Part shown: in pieces, positions 44,791-58,100 of the stretch
How positions within the stretch are numbered: position 1 is the first letter of the stretch
Layout: every line of letters begins with the position of its first letter
Source: Lobosporangium transversale
Lineage: Eukaryota; Mortierellomycota; Mortierellomycetes; Mortierellales; Mortierellaceae
NCBI RefSeq assembly: GCF_002105155.1
Contig: NW_019028981.1
Location: 620,001-684,000 of the forward strand
Reading direction: 5' to 3'
Length of the DNA stretch: 64,000 nt
Program-made: the position numbers and the translations under genes
The notes under the pieces: generated by a model
Told to the model about the DNA's origin: nothing
Database searches by the model: none
Seen by the model: the letters and a program-made list of their open reading frames with translations, nothing else

Positions 44791-46795
44791 ATGGCTGCAC
44801 ATGCATCATTGTCCAAGGATCAGCAGGTTCCACAGGACCAGATTGTCCATCACGAGATCGTTGACGACGACGATGATGGCTGGCAAGTCGTCTCATCTAC
44901 GGCCACTAAGGATAAGCAATCATCATCCATCCCTTCATCATCTTTGTCCGGACAATCTGTATTAACATCAGATGACACAGTGGCAAGCACGCCATCCTCT
45001 TCAGCAACTGCAGCAACTCCAATGACAGCAACAATCGCAACCACTCAGCAACCGTCTGTAGAAGCACCTGAAAAGACTTCGAAAAAGAAAAAGAAGCAGA
45101 TCTTTGGTACAGATGAATTCCAACCTGTGGTTTCCAAAAAGCAGCTGGCTCGTGCCAACAAGGTACCTACCAAGAAGCCTAATGCCTCGATCGGTGTGGC
45201 TACTTCAAGTTACTTTGATCTTTTGCAGGACACAGAGAATGCAGAGGATGTTGATATGATCCTTGAAAGGATCACGATGGAAGAAGAAGAGGAACGGATT
45301 CGTCGGGAAGAAGAGTTGAGGGAGCAGGCGAAAGCAGAAGCAACAGCAGCAGCAATAGAAGCAGCAAAGCAAGCTGAACTGGAGAGAGAACAAGAAGAAC
45401 ATACTTGGTTATTGAAGGAGCAGCAGGAACGCTTAGAACAAGAGCGCTTGGAACAGGACCGTTTAGAGCAGCAACGATTGGAAGAGCAAATCGAGTGCGA
45501 GAAGCAGGAGCTGGAAGCAAAAGAGTCATTGGAAAGGGCTGAGAAAGAAGCTGCTGCCGCTGCCGCTGCTTCGCAAAAACAAAAGAAGGAAGACAAAAAG
45601 AAGAAGGAGAGAGAGGCTAAAGAGAAGGAGAGGGAGACTAAAGAGAAGGAAGAGGCTCGTCTGCAAGCATTGAGACAGCAGCAGATCGAACAGGAGCAGA
45701 AGGAGCAAGCTGAAAAGACAGCAAGAGAGGCACAAGAAACAGCGAACAGGGCTTCAAATATGATAGAGGAAGGGAGCTTGGAAGAGCCAGAACACCAGCC
45801 TCAGCGGACGGAATCTGAAGATTCGTGGCAGGTTGAAGGCGATGAGGATGACGAATGGCAGGAGCAGTCAAAATCGAAGAAGAGCCGCAAGACTCGTGCT
45901 GCACAGCAAGCCTCATCTTCAGGTGCACTTGGTATTCAGTCCAAGATGTCGATCTATGTTCTTCAACAGGATGAAACTCTAGATCAAGAGAGTGACGGAG
46001 AAAATGGGTCAGAAGCTTCCTCTGAACAGGAACAGGAACAACGTGCTGCTGTTGTTACTACCAAACCCAAATCAACAAAAAGTGGAGCCGCCAAGAAGAA
46101 CAAGAAGAAGGCAAATAGCAACTCTGCGTCTGCAGCCAACTCACCACGCTTGGAAGGCAAGAAGTCTAAGAAGACTGCCGCCACTATCGCAGCTGTGGCA
46201 TCGGCACCTGCTGCTGTTGCTGCCATGACTGAGCCCGAGCCCGAGCCATCATTGTCCTCAACGGAAGCGGCGACACCCAAGTTGAGCAAGCGCAAAGCTA
46301 AAAAAGCATCCGCCACTGTTGCAACCTCTACCACAGCCGCCGCTCCTGGTATTGGGTCATCAGCAGCCTCATCTATACCCGCCAAGGCAGCAGACAAGAT
46401 TGAGGAGGTTATCAACAAGGGGTCCAAATCCTCAGCCTCTGTTATGGTCCAAAAAGATGGTCCCTCCGATATGGTTGGAGGGGTGTTTTCATCTATTTTT
46501 GAAAAGGGCGTTAATCCTGGATTGATCAAAGCTTTGAATGTGATCTTTGTGTTGTTGTTCTTGTCCTTGGGCTTCTTAGTCTTTGCATCTGGTGGCAATG
46601 GACATGTCATTGCTCTCACAGGCGTTGCTGTGGCTTTGTTTGTAGCTGTACAATGGTAGGGTTTATCTTTCACTTTATGCTCCTCTACGTTTGACAACAG
46701 TTGGCTTGGATAAACTGATATTTACAAATTTTATCTTTATTAGGTTCCTCCGCGAAATGGAGACCATGAGGATCGAAGAGCGCAAGAATATGTGA
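44791..46795 (+). CDS. Pkr1-domain ER membrane protein with long coiled-coil N-terminus
   Basis: Exons 44791-46655 and 46744-46795 give about 638 aa. The C-terminal 78 residues match Pkr1, the small ER protein needed for V-ATPase assembly: GGVFSSIFEKGVNPGLIKA, two adjacent membrane helices (about 583-601 and 605-622) and the WFLREMET end, completed by the second exon. Yeast Pkr1 is only about 122 aa. Here about 560 residues precede it: an acidic DDDDDGWQVV motif, a charged coiled coil at about 150-320 rich in Glu, Gln, Arg and Ala, a second DSWQVEGDEDDEWQ motif, and Lys/Ala/Ser-rich linkers. The frame is continuous, so the fusion is not an annotation join. By family the C-terminus sits in the ER membrane with the long part probably cytosolic. 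The role of the extension is unknown. Confidence 0.85.
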
Positions 46796-47276
46796 AGGGG
46801 CTTGAAGCATACGAGGTCCCAATCGCTTGCTATATATTAGAGACCAGGAATTATTAGATTAAGGATTTTTTTTTTTGAAAAGGGTTAATGGCAAAATGAT
46901 TGAAATTTATATACAAATCATTTGTTTAATAAGTAAAAAAAAAAAAAAAAAAAAAGACTGATATGCAAATGCATATGAATTCACTTGAACGCGTTGTTTG
47001 TGATCAACGCCTTGATGATCAGCATTATTCATACACATATAAAAATTGCCCGCATTTTTTCCTTAATTCATATTTTGAACATTGTTGATTAGATTTGTCC
47101 TTGTGGGTTCCACAGGTCATTCCTTCCTTTCTGTCGCTTCGGCCCATTACCATATGAGGAAAAACCTGGGGAAACCCATTAGAAAACCATTTGTTTGTTT
47201 GTTGTGCTGGTTATGTTATTGGCTGTTTTTGGTGTACTTGATTGCTTGTTGTACCCATCTTTTATTTTGTCCCTGG

Positions 47277-47307
<31 letters not shown>

Positions 47308-48302
47308 CCCTCTTGATTCAATTGTAGTCAAATGCTCCTTTCAAAAAAAAAAAAAAAAAAAAAAAGTATATATACATGTATTCATATTCGCAAGTCTCGG
47401 AAAGTGGATCTGCAGGGTGGGGACTCGATGATCTTCTAAATGCAAAATCTGGTTTTGCGGGGTAAAAATAACGTTTATTTATCCATTGGATAAATAAAAA
47501 ATGAAAAATAACGCATGGTTCAAGACCGATACATTTCTTTTTTTTTATTTTTTTTTATGACAAAGTGGATCCAAGTGGCAAAGAATGGATATGATGTCTT
47601 TGACTACATCGTGTGTGGCCAGAGTGGTGAGTTGCGTGCTTTGGCCCCGCGATCTGCTTTGGCCCCACGATCTGCTTTGATCGCCCACCATCGACTTTGT
47701 TACGACGCATGATCCAATTAGCACGATAAAGTACAGGGCCAGAGGTCAGAGAGAGATGGGAGCACAAAAGGATAGGGTAACAAACAGAGACTAAATAATG
47801 ACAAAAGACAATGCTTCTTGCAGGGAACATTCAGTTTATTATTCTCCATTCATCCATTCATCCATTCCTTCTTCATTCCTTCTTTTTCTTCGACATTCAT
47901 TATTCTCGGACTCCCTTTATTCATACATTCATCTCTTCTTTAACGGCCTTCACCTAGCGCCACATACATGTACACTTTATATATTACCCATTCCTTTTCT
48001 TGTATATAACACATTTTTACTTGCATTGTGCATCTTTGCTCGGGTTATAACATTTGTTACTTCGGTCCAAGCGGAGCATGAGAGAGCAGATATCCTTCTT
48101 CTGAATAGTTGGAGCCGTATTTCACCGCACTTGCATCTTCCAATCGTCTTATTACGTCCAATACAAAGCTCTTCTTCGCTCATTGACCCCAGATATACTA
48201 CCTATTCTTTTTGCACTTCTGACTACATACGAATAAGGCGTAGACAACAACAATAATATCCATTTATCCCAACGAAAAAAGAAAAAGAAAAAAGAAAAAA
48301 AG
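46796..48302. other. Intergenic, no gene seen
   Basis: The left end is the 3' flank of the Pkr1-domain gene, with A runs near 46937-46955 and 47344-47365 and a 27-nt T run at 47281-47307. It contains a short minisatellite (listed) and ATTCATCC repeats near 47845-47880. The right end is the promoter of the four-helix protein gene. No supported frame was found. Confidence 0.5.
47638..47690. repeat. 18-bp tandem minisatellite
   Basis: The unit GCTTTGGCCCCGCGATCT (47638-47655) is repeated with one change at 47656-47673 and partly again after that (GCTTTGATCGCC). The flank GTTGCGTGCTTTGG adds a further partial match. It is GC-rich against an AT-rich background. Confidence 0.8.
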
Positions 48303-49298
48303 ATGGTTCAGTCGCGACGCTTTCACTCAAACTTTCTGTTTATCATCCCTTTAACACAAGGTGTAGGTCTATCGTTTGTCTTCACATGTAGTTGCGCCAC
48401 ATTGAATTTCAATAGTATGGTCAAATTGTGTGATGCTCTTTAATCACAATGGTTTTGTTTTCTTATAATTATAGGTCCTTATTCTTATTTTTCTTGATTT
48501 CTGCAAGAATGCAGCGTTTTTCGCCAAACAAGTCGGTAACCTTACACCAAGCACACCCACAACCACAGGTGATGGTCAATTAATTTTACGACCAAGAGAT
48601 CCAGCATACTTAGCGGCACAATACATCTATGCGACATGGCTTATGATGATGATGATTAAGGCTGTCATTGGATTCCGCGCCAATTTAAAGGTAAAGCAGT
48701 TTTTTGTCCTTATCAGTTTCATAATCATCCTTAATGCTGAGTGCTAATTTTATATTTAAAATAAAATAAAATAAAATAAAATAAAACATCGGATAGTTCA
48801 ATGTTCGCTGGATGAGTATATACAACGTGCTGCTGGGACTCGACACTGGCTTTGAGTTTGTACATACTACGCTCGGTGTGCTCTTTCAGGACATGAGTCA
48901 GTTGGATGAAGCAGGTATTATTCGACACTATTGCGTCAGCTACCTTATTGTAAGTGGTCCTACATTTTATGTTCTATGTTTCATCGCAGTGATCAAGATC
49001 ATTCCTTATTTAACATATGCTGGCTGTCTCAATCTTCCCAATTTGTAGCTTATTTTACAACTTTATGGCTTTTTTTGCTGCTGGATTCACCTAAAATGGG
49101 TCAATATTGAAATGCCACATCTGTTTGCAGCAGACAGACCTCCACAGTCTCTCCTAGGACTGATGTTTCCAATGGCAATATCTTCAAGGCGTCGCATCAA
49201 TGGTCCTATGGGCGCTGTAGCAACAGAGGGGGCGGATGTTGTAGACCTAGAGTCAGTAGTAGTAGGATCATCCAGCAATGCAGCAGTAACGACAGAAC

Positions 49299-49330
<32 letters not shown>

Positions 49331-49525
49331 ACAACATCAACAACTATGCCTGCGCTAACACCAACGTCAACGTCTATACGAGCCATACCGGATTCCCAAC
49401 AAGAACCATCTCAGTTATCGATTGATACGGTCAACCATAATCAACAATCAATAGTGGAGCCATTACAAGCTACACCGGGCGGCAGAAGGACTATAGATAG
49501 TGATGAGATAGAAGTTGCTGTGTAA
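48303..49525 (+). CDS. Four-helix membrane protein, unknown function
   Basis: I do not recognise the family. Exons 48303-48362, 48475-48690, 48797-48949 and 49049-49525 give about 301 aa. The first donor was set at GTAGGT (48363) because the GTGTAG two bases earlier breaks the frame. Four hydrophobic segments are visible: FLFIIPLTQGVLILIFL, YLAAQYIYATWLMMMMI, YNVLLGLDTGFEFVHTTL and YLILILQLYGFFCCWIHL. Three of the four cross or touch a splice junction. After the last helix comes a hydrophilic tail (MAISSRRRINGP) and a Thr/Ala-rich disordered end. The second intron carries an ATAAA pentanucleotide tract (about 48758-48786). It is likely an integral membrane protein of an internal or plasma membrane. 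Confidence 0.72.
48758..48786 (+). repeat. ATAAA pentanucleotide microsatellite in an intron
   Basis: About five to six copies of AAAAT/ATAAA lie in the second intron of the four-helix membrane protein gene, ten bases before its acceptor AG. Confidence 0.85.
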
Positions 49526-49774
49526 TAAAAATATCCGTAATTTACTGCTACATTAATATGACTGCTTCCGCTTCAAACCATAACAAAGCTCAGCCACTTT
49601 TTTTTTTTTTTTTTTTTTTTTTTTATCTCCTCTGCACTTTTGGATTGTGTCAAATAAGAATATCATTTGCTACCACCAGCACTCGCCTTCTTTTGCTCAT
49701 ACTTTCTCTTACTCCCTTCTTTCGCCATCCCTCCCTTCCTTACCAATTGCCATTCCGACTCTATTTCTTACGCA

Positions 49775-52700
49775 ATGGCACCCACAAAGAGAAAGGCGCC
49801 TGTACCTGCTCCCGCGCCTACTCAAGTCAAGAAGGTATCATTCAACCCACATAGTCTTTTCTCTATCACTTATTTGTAAACAATTAGCACTTTAGGACTC
49901 ATCAACTATCGCGAATTTCGTTCTTTAAATATGTTTCCCATTCTCTAATCTCAATTTCATCGTTGAAATTACGTATTCATAGTCAAAGAAGTTGACACAG
50001 CCTGTAATGGATCTTGCAAATGAAGAGGAGTCTTATGACGATATGATTGATAGTGAAGAAGAAGAAGAAGACGACGATGGAGAAGAAGGCGATTATATTG
50101 AGGGCGATGAAGAAGACATTGATCAGGACTCCGATGATGCGGATGAAGTAGAGGGATTTGAAGACGAACAGGATGAATTTATGGCTGCAGCAGAACATGA
50201 AGCGTCCACCAAATCGCCAAATACTATGGGCGTCAAAAATTCGTCCCTTTACAAAGCACCGACTAACGAGGAGATTCAGGGATTACAGGAGTCATCAGAT
50301 CTATTCAAGTCCAACATTTTCAAGCTTCAGATTGAAGAGTTGCTGAAGGAAGTACAGATCGATTATAAGAAGACTCAGTCTTTAGAGGCTGCTCTGCGTA
50401 AGCTCAAGGAGATTTTTGATCGGACTCCAGAGCACCATGAACTTTCGGTAATCTTATTTTTATTTCTTTATTTCTCAATCCAAATGAGGAACAGTACTAG
50501 TGCATCCATATCAATCGAAGCCCTTTTTGCTTTATATTATCGGAAGTTAACTTGTGCATGTATATGACGTTGGAAATTTGCAAATTTTAGCTTGCCACAA
50601 TCAAGAGCAACATGAAGAAGAAATCTATTACGATCCCTTTCCCACAGCCAGAACCAGCATCTGATATCCAATACACATTTGGATACAGTGCACCCCCAGC
50701 CATGCATCTCGTTGGCAGCTTCCCTTTGAAGGCTGTATCAAAGACCCGCTGTGGCTGGAGTGTTGATGTTGCAGTTGAGATGCCAGAGGAGCTCTTTCAA
50801 GAAAAGGATCACATGAACTACCGCTATTTTTACAAACGTGCATACTATCTTGCTGTGCTTGCGGCTGCTATTCAAGACAAAAAGTCTGGAATGTCTTCCT
50901 GCAAAACCGAATTCAGTACATTAAATGGAGATCAGCGCAAACCTATTTTGATTTTACACCCGTCCGGCGATAAAAGCGAGACTGATTTTAAGAAGTTGCG
51001 CTGTACAATCCGCATTATTCCTTATATCCCTTCAACAGTATTCCCTGCACAACGCTTAGCACCTGGCCGCAACAATGTTCGTCCATCAGACCCTAGTGTT
51101 GAACAGATCCCTACACCTCAGTACAACACGGCTCTTCAACAGGACACAGCCTTCACGTCTCATCTTACATTCCTTTATCAACACAGCAAGAACTGTCCTG
51201 CTTTCAAGGACGCATGCATTCTTCTTAAGATTTGGGCAACACAGCGTGGACTTCTTCGTCAGACGAGTGACAGCTTCAATGGATTCGTGCTTGAGATGTT
51301 GATGGCATACTTACTTCAAGGAGGGGGTGCCAATGGAGGAAAGAAGCTAGCTAATGGTTTTAGTTCATACCAACTTGTTAAAGGAACAATCGACTACATT
51401 TCTCAACATGACTTTGCTACCCAACCGGTCTTTATGGGTCAACACACCACTTTAGGGGATTTTTCTAAAGAGGTATTTGTTTCCAATTTCGAAGTCGTGA
51501 TCGTGGATCCCTCAGGAAAGATCAACTTGGCAGGGCACATCTCAAAGGCAGCTTTGGATGAGCTTCAGCACGAGGCTCGATTGGCCATGAAATTTTTCAC
51601 AGAGCCAAGTGACGACAAGTTTGAAGCTTTGTTTTTGAAACGAGTCGACAATCCTTTGCTGCGCTTTGATAACGTAGTCAAGATTCATGCACCCAAGAAT
51701 CTTGGCCAATCAAAGAGCTATAATAAGATTAAGGCACAGGATTACCCATCACCATTCATTCATTTCGCCTACTCGATCGCTCCATTGTTGAAGCGTGGCT
51801 TGACCGACAGAATTCATTTGGTGACAACTCGTTATGAACCTCTGGAGAACTGGTCGACATCCAGTGCAGTACCGGATTTTGCTGCAGGAACAGTCATCAC
51901 TGTTGGATTGTTGTTGAACCATGCAGAAAGTTCGCGTCTAGTCGACCTGGGCCCTCCTGCAGACGACTTGGAGGCTGCCAAAGTATTCCGTGATTTATGG
52001 GGTAGCAAAGCCGAGCTTCGTCGCTTCAAAGATGGAAGTATTCTTGAAAGCGCTGTGTGGGAGGCTAAAGGATCTGATGCTCGCCAATTGATTGTAGGCC
52101 AGATGATCAGCCATTTATTGAAACATCACCTTGCTGTGCCTCACGACTCTGTGCACTACTGGGCTGGACAGCTTAACAAATTTATTCAGTACAACAGCAA
52201 GATTGTTCCAGAGCGCCTGTTCGACAACAGCAAAGCAGCAGCTAGCGGCTTTCAGGATGCTGTTGCAGCCTTTGAGGCCTTGACAAAGGCTGTCAAGACT
52301 GCTGAGAACATGCCTCTCTCTGTTACTCACATGTACTTTGCCTCTCCCGCTGCCCGCCTCTCGTCTACATTTATTCCTCAGCCTCGCGATTTCAACGTGC
52401 CTGCCAATAACTTTCCAGACAGTGCTCAATATGTGGAGCCTTTGGATACAGTCATTCAGTTTGAATCTTCTCAAAAATGGCCTGATAATCTTAAGGCTAT
52501 CCAAAGGATGAAGACTGCTTTTTATCTCCGCCTGGCTGACAAACTCAAGTCTAAGGGCATGCGTGCGACTGTTGTAGAGGAGACAGAGGAGGACTCACTG
52601 GCGTTGAATGGATACATGGATGTCCGTGTTGCGCCTGGTTATGTTTTTCGCTGCAGAATCTCGCACGATCGGGAAATGACATTGTGCGAAAACATTATTT

Positions 52701-54090
52701 CAGACCGAAAGTCGAGCCATCGTCTCAAGGAGCAGCACCAAAAAGCACTTGATCTTTATAGGAGGTACTTTGTTCAAGCACCCATGCATACTTTCCAAGT
52801 CCATGCTCTTTGCCACAGGCATCCTTCACTCTCGCAAACAATCCGTCTGACAAAGCGATGGGTCAGTGCTCATTGGCTTGCGCCCTTCTTCAACGACGAG
52901 ACGTTAGAGCTGTTGGCAGCAGCGGTCTATGTGGACTCTGCACCATGGGCAGCTCCAGCAAGTGGATTCACTGGATTCGCTCGTGTGTTGAGTCTGTTGG
53001 CGACTTGGGACTGGAAACATGAGCCCTTGGTGGTGGATCTAACTGGGGAGATGACAGGGAAGGAACGAGAAGAAATCCGTCACAACTTTGCTAACACTCG
53101 AAAGAACATGATTACATCGACTTCTGCAACCTCATCTCAAACGAAGACAACAACAATCTCGAATGACCATGCGACCATGTTCATTGCAACTGGCAAAGAC
53201 ACGCTCTCACAGTGGTGGACATGGGAGTCACCCTCACCCATGTTGGTGGCACGTCTGCGCGCATTGGCCAAGACAAGTCTGGATTACATGACGCAGACCA
53301 TCTCTTCTTCCGAGACGACGGGTTCGTCGGCTCTGAACCCAGTCTTTATCACGCCTACTGTTCATTACGACTTGATTATGGATTTAGATCCAGCCTTGTG
53401 CACACGTTATGCTCAAAGCTTGACGCCCAATGCACAGTACTTTACAACCAAAGGTGACAAATACAAGAATCTGAGCTCGCTTCAGAAGAGTGTGTTTGGT
53501 GACGAGATTTTGATAGGCTTTGACCCTGCTGCAGAATATTTGACAGAACTTCAGGTAAATACGATTCGACTCTGTGTTATTATTGTCTCCCTTTTTCTTT
53601 TAAAGGATTGAATGCAATTTGATGTATAAACAAAGCTAACATCCATGTTACATCGGGTGTTTTATGTGTAATAGAGAGCATACGGAGATACCGCATTGTT
53701 CTTCCATGACAAGTATGGTGGCACACAGATCGGAGTTCTCTGGAACCCGATTGCTTTGAGCCCGAGAGCATGGAAGGTCAATCTCGGCTTCAATAGCAAG
53801 CCTGCGGATGCGAACAAAGATGGTGTTTTGGTAGGGAACCCGTTTATAGGAGGCAATGAGATTCAATATTAAATGGTCTGGAGTTGAACTGACCTCCTTT
53901 TTTTTATTTTGGCTTTTTTTTTTAGGAGGTCAAGGAGCAGGAGTCCAAACCCAAGAGCGGAAAAGGTAACGCTGCATCCTCCAAGCTGGTTGTTCCAAAC
54001 ATCGAGGCCCTGGTGAGTGAGATGGAACGTATTGGCCATGGTCTTGTCCGGTCTGTCCAGATCAATCGGGACCCTACTGCTACCAACTAA
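49775..54090 (+). CDS. UTP22: Utp22 / NOL6 (Nrap family), small-subunit rRNA processing
   Basis: Exons 49775-49834, 49983-50447, 50591-53554, 53675-53830 and 53926-54090 splice in frame to about 1269 aa, close to yeast Utp22 (1237 aa). The N-terminus is basic then strongly acidic (EEEEEDDDGEEGDYIEGDEE), as usual. The body matches Nrap domains: IPFPQPEPASDIQYTFGYS, MHLVGSFPLKAV, NYRYFYKRAYYLAVLA, FLYQHSKNCPAFKDACILLK, and later ELRRFKDGSILESAVWE and KRWVSAHWLAPFFNDETLEL. The last part has GVLWNPIALSPRAWKVNLGF. Nrap proteins resemble inactive poly(A)-polymerase/CCA-type folds and sit in the SSU processome (UTP-C) in the nucleolus. The T-run at 49598-49624 lies 150 bases upstream of the ATG. Confidence 0.95.
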
Positions 54091-54178
54091 TCCTTAAAAA
54101 TTCCAGCATTTCCTCTTTCACTTTACATCAGCTCTATTTTCATCCATTTGCATCGTTTTTTCCTATTCAAATAATAAA

Positions 54179-54209
<31 letters not shown>

Positions 54210-55168
54210 CACTTCATTAAGATAAAGGCTGTGCCAGACAAGAGGGAATGCATAGTAGATTCCCATGTGTGAGCTAAGCTGTATGTACAATAGTATGTTC
54301 CCCTACCCCTCTTCCCCTTATTTTATACTTTGTATTTCAAATCACTAAGAGAAATCGTGCTCGAGCCACGGAGCGGAGCAGCGTGCGCACACACACTTGG
54401 AAAACAAATAAAAAAAGGGTCATCATGGATATACATGTGTACATGTCGTTGATTGTTGATCCTGGCATGATGTTGTTTGGCCCGATGATCAAATGTGTAT
54501 CCATTTCTCCCCCCTATATTTTATTTTTTTTTTTTTTTTTTGATGTCAGACTAAACAGCTCTTCTAAGTCATCCACCCATATTATCCAACAATACGGACA
54601 AAAAGGAAGGAGGAGGGGGGGGAAGAAAAGGACCAGATGGCCAACTTGGTTTGGACTAGAGGAATGCCCTTCGACGTTGAAAAAACATTGAGATATACAG
54701 TGATTGCATACGTTATCTCCTTCTGTTCTTCCTTCTTTCTTTTTCTTTCTTCTCCTTCCCTTTTCCTCCTATTATCCCCTTTTCGTCCATATTCTTGACC
54801 TGCCATTGACTCTCCTTTTCGCGCACGACCGTCAACTTGTCTTACTATATTCCCAACAATTGTTTCCACGCTCTCCTTTTTTTTTTTTTTTTTTTTTTTT
54901 TTTCTATTGTTATTTTTGATCATTTTTCTTTCTCTCTTCTTCAACTGTCAGCTTCTTTTTCTGTCTTGAGACACAGGATTCCAAAACTATAAGCTTTTAT
55001 CATAACCAACAACACTTGTCGTCCTTTTAGAGTATACATTCCATCAACAATCTCTCACTTCAATTTCCGTTTACTTTTTTTTTTTTTTTTTTTTTTTCTG
55101 AAAAAGAAAAAAGAGAGTGTCGCTATATTTTGACCTTAAATTGTTATTTGCATTTAAGATTTGGATGA
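54091..55168. other. Intergenic, 1.1 kb
   Basis: The left end has a 29-nt A run (54181-54209) just after AATAAAAT, the probable poly(A) region of UTP22. T runs occur at 54877-54903 and 55075-55097, the latter in the presumed leader of the DUF300 gene. CT-rich sequence spans 54716-54790. No gene was found. Confidence 0.5.
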
Positions 55169-55179
55169 ATGTCTCATAA
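55165..55179 (+). promoter_or_regulatory. Minimal upstream ORF overlapping the DUF300 start
   Basis: An ATG at 55165 starts a four-codon frame (MNVS then TAA) that overlaps the presumed main ATG at 55169 in another frame. The sequence GGATGAATGTC gives two start codons four bases apart. It could lower or regulate translation of the main protein by leaky scanning. Whether it is used is unknown. Confidence 0.45.
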
Positions 55180-58100
55180 CGAAGGCAACGAGACTGTTCT
55201 TCTGGCGCCAAATGGCTGTCCACTTGAGCACTTGCCTGAAGATCCAACACGTCTCTTTTCATCCAATGGCCTTACACTGGACCTACCCAGAATCGGATGG
55301 ATTGGTGCTGGGATCTGTACACTCCTGGCGACCATTATATCTTTTGTCTTGATTTATCGGCATTTACAATATTATACCAAGGTAAAACGGCCTCGTCCTC
55401 ACTGTTAATCATTATCATTGTCAGCAGCATCATTAACAACAGCAACGAATTGAAATAGCCAGTCAAGCGACTTACTCTTCCTCTTCCTCTTCCTCTCTTA
55501 ATCAGCCAAATCAACAGCGCCACATTGTCCGAATGCTTTTAATGGTTCCTATCTATGCGATCACATCCTGGTTCTCATTTGTCTATGTCCGAGAAGCAGT
55601 CTACTACGACAAGATCCGAATCCTTTACGAGGCCTTTGTGATTTCCTCCTTCTTAATCTTGATGCTTCAATACCTTGGAGATTCACTTGAGGATCAAAAA
55701 CGAGTGTTAAGGCGACATAAAAAGACGGAGCGATGGTTTTTCCCCTTATGTTGTATGAAATACAATCCTTCAAGACCTCACTTTTTACAATATATGAAAT
55801 GGGGCATTCTACAATATGTTCCTCTTAATGTGTTGGCCACCGTCTTGACGATCATCCTCCAAATCCAAGGAAGTTATTGTGAAAGTAGTTGGAATCCCAA
55901 ATTCGGTCATGTCTGGATCTTGGTCATACAAACTACTGCTGTCACCATTTCGACTTACTTTCTGGTAAATAGTATTATCCGATAACGAGAAGATGAAAGA
56001 AAGAAAAAGAAAAAACAAGGCAGGAGCCAACTAACGATATTGGTTTTTTTTTTTTTTTTTTTTTTTTTTTGAGTGGTTGTAGATCATGTTTTACTTCACA
56101 GTTCGTGAGGATCTCAAGGAATATTCACCTTTTTACAAGTTTATGTCTGTCAAGCTGGTAAAAAAAAAATTATGCAGGAAAAATTGAAATGGTTGTGATC
56201 ATTACTGCCGTTTTTATTTTCGCTAATCGATTTTTTTTTTCTTTTTTCTTTTCAAAAAGGTGGTCTTCTTCTCATTCTGGCAAATGGTGGCAGTCGAAGG
56301 CCTTGTCTATTTTGGATATATCAAGGAGACGACATATTGGTCAACCACTGATATTGCTGTCGGCATTAATGCGATCCTGATTGATATTGAGATGGTCTTT
56401 TTCGCCATCATGCATCTCAAAGCGTTTAGTTACAAGCCCTATGTACCACTCATTATCAACCCAGAATTGCCAGAGGAGAAAAAACAAGCATTGTTGCTCG
56501 CTAATGATGCTAATGACAATGACAATAATAACAACAGCAGTCCCAAAGAAAAATCGATCAAGAGTAAAGAAAAAGGGAGCCACAAGGAGATTGATGTTGA
56601 CATCGATAAGGATCTAGAAGCTCTCAAAAACAACTCTCTGGGCCCCATCGACTCAACTTCAAACCCAACGGACGGCAATAAGAAAAAAAAAGGCAACCAT
56701 GATCGTCTCCAAAATCAATCCTTAGCCTCAATCCGATCTGATCGACGACGCGAGCCCTCTTCTAACTTGACACCCTCTTCATCCTTCAGAAGGCCTCCAC
56801 CAGGCGCAGATCCTAGACCAGGGACCGATCCAACTGTCAAACGCTCCAAATCTAAAAAGAGCAACAACAAAGAGGGCAAGATGAAGGGCAAAAAAGATGA
56901 TGAGGACGAGGAGCTGCCCGAGATGATCATGGACAGGACTCAAAAGACACCTATCTGGAAGGGGCTTTTAGATTCATTCAATCCTCTGGATACGATCCGG
57001 GAGTTGGCCTATGGAGTCAAGTACATGTACAGGTGGTCCAGAGGAATCCCAGTGGATAAGGACAGTAGGCGACTGCTGGACCTTGAGCGCGCTTTCGGAA
57101 GGACACGACCAGAAGTCCCTTATATACCTCCACCCAAAGATGAAAAAGCCAAGAAGAATAAGAAGAAAAAGAACAAAGATAAAAACAAGAAGACAAAGAA
57201 TAACCAGGTGGGCGAAAGCGATACTGAAAGTACAAGCGGATCTGAAGATGAGGATTTTGATTACGACGATGAGAAGGGCGATAAAGATGGCAAACATAAT
57301 AAGGACGAGTCTTATGATCGCGGTAGTAACAGGGTTAAGGACCACGGTGAAAAGGAGAAAGAGAATGGTTCTAGGAAAGAGAATGCGTCAGTCAGTCGGT
57401 ACCGCCAGTTTCCGGATGATTTCAATAGAAATGAAAGACCCACAACGCAACGACGTGGTGACACTACATATGATATCGGGCACAGTAATGGAAGCAATAG
57501 TCGTCCCACAGACTCGATGCGCTCGGCTGGAGGCGTAGGCATGGCTGGTTCAGGAGGAGGTCGATCACCCGTGACACGGAAACCAGTAAAGCCTGTCACT
57601 GGCTTTATTAGTGGTAACGCCGCTAAGGATAAGAGCATTATTTCATCAACTTCCAATGCTTCATTGAATCAAGGTGGGCGTCCAGGACAGAGTAAGCAGC
57701 AACAACAGCAACCTTCATCATCGCCTGCAAAGAAGAAGAAGAGTGTTGAGTACCTCGGAAAAGAGGAAGCCGCTCGAACCGAACGCGCAACACTCCCAGA
57801 TATCCAGCCAGAGCCAGTTGAAAGAAAAGTACTGCTCTCAGGACTCTATGTAGATATGCCTCCATTACCAGTAGAAATTGAAGATGATGACGATAATGAT
57901 ACCCACCGCAACCCTCTGACCGAAGAGTCTTCTTCTAGAAGCAGTAGCTCTTTGGATATCCCAGTTCCTAGAATGAATTACCAAGACCGTCATCATCATC
58001 CATTACAAGACCGCTCTTTTCGCAAACACCAACATCATACTGGGTATGACATGCATGACCCAAGAGTACAGGAATACGAGGCATGGAGGCGCAAAGGGGA

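Noticed and set aside
45205-45735. Long Cys/Ser/Leu-rich open frames antisense to the coiled-coil gene.
   Set aside because: They are mirror images of the Glu/Gln/Ala-rich coding strand and carry no independent signal.
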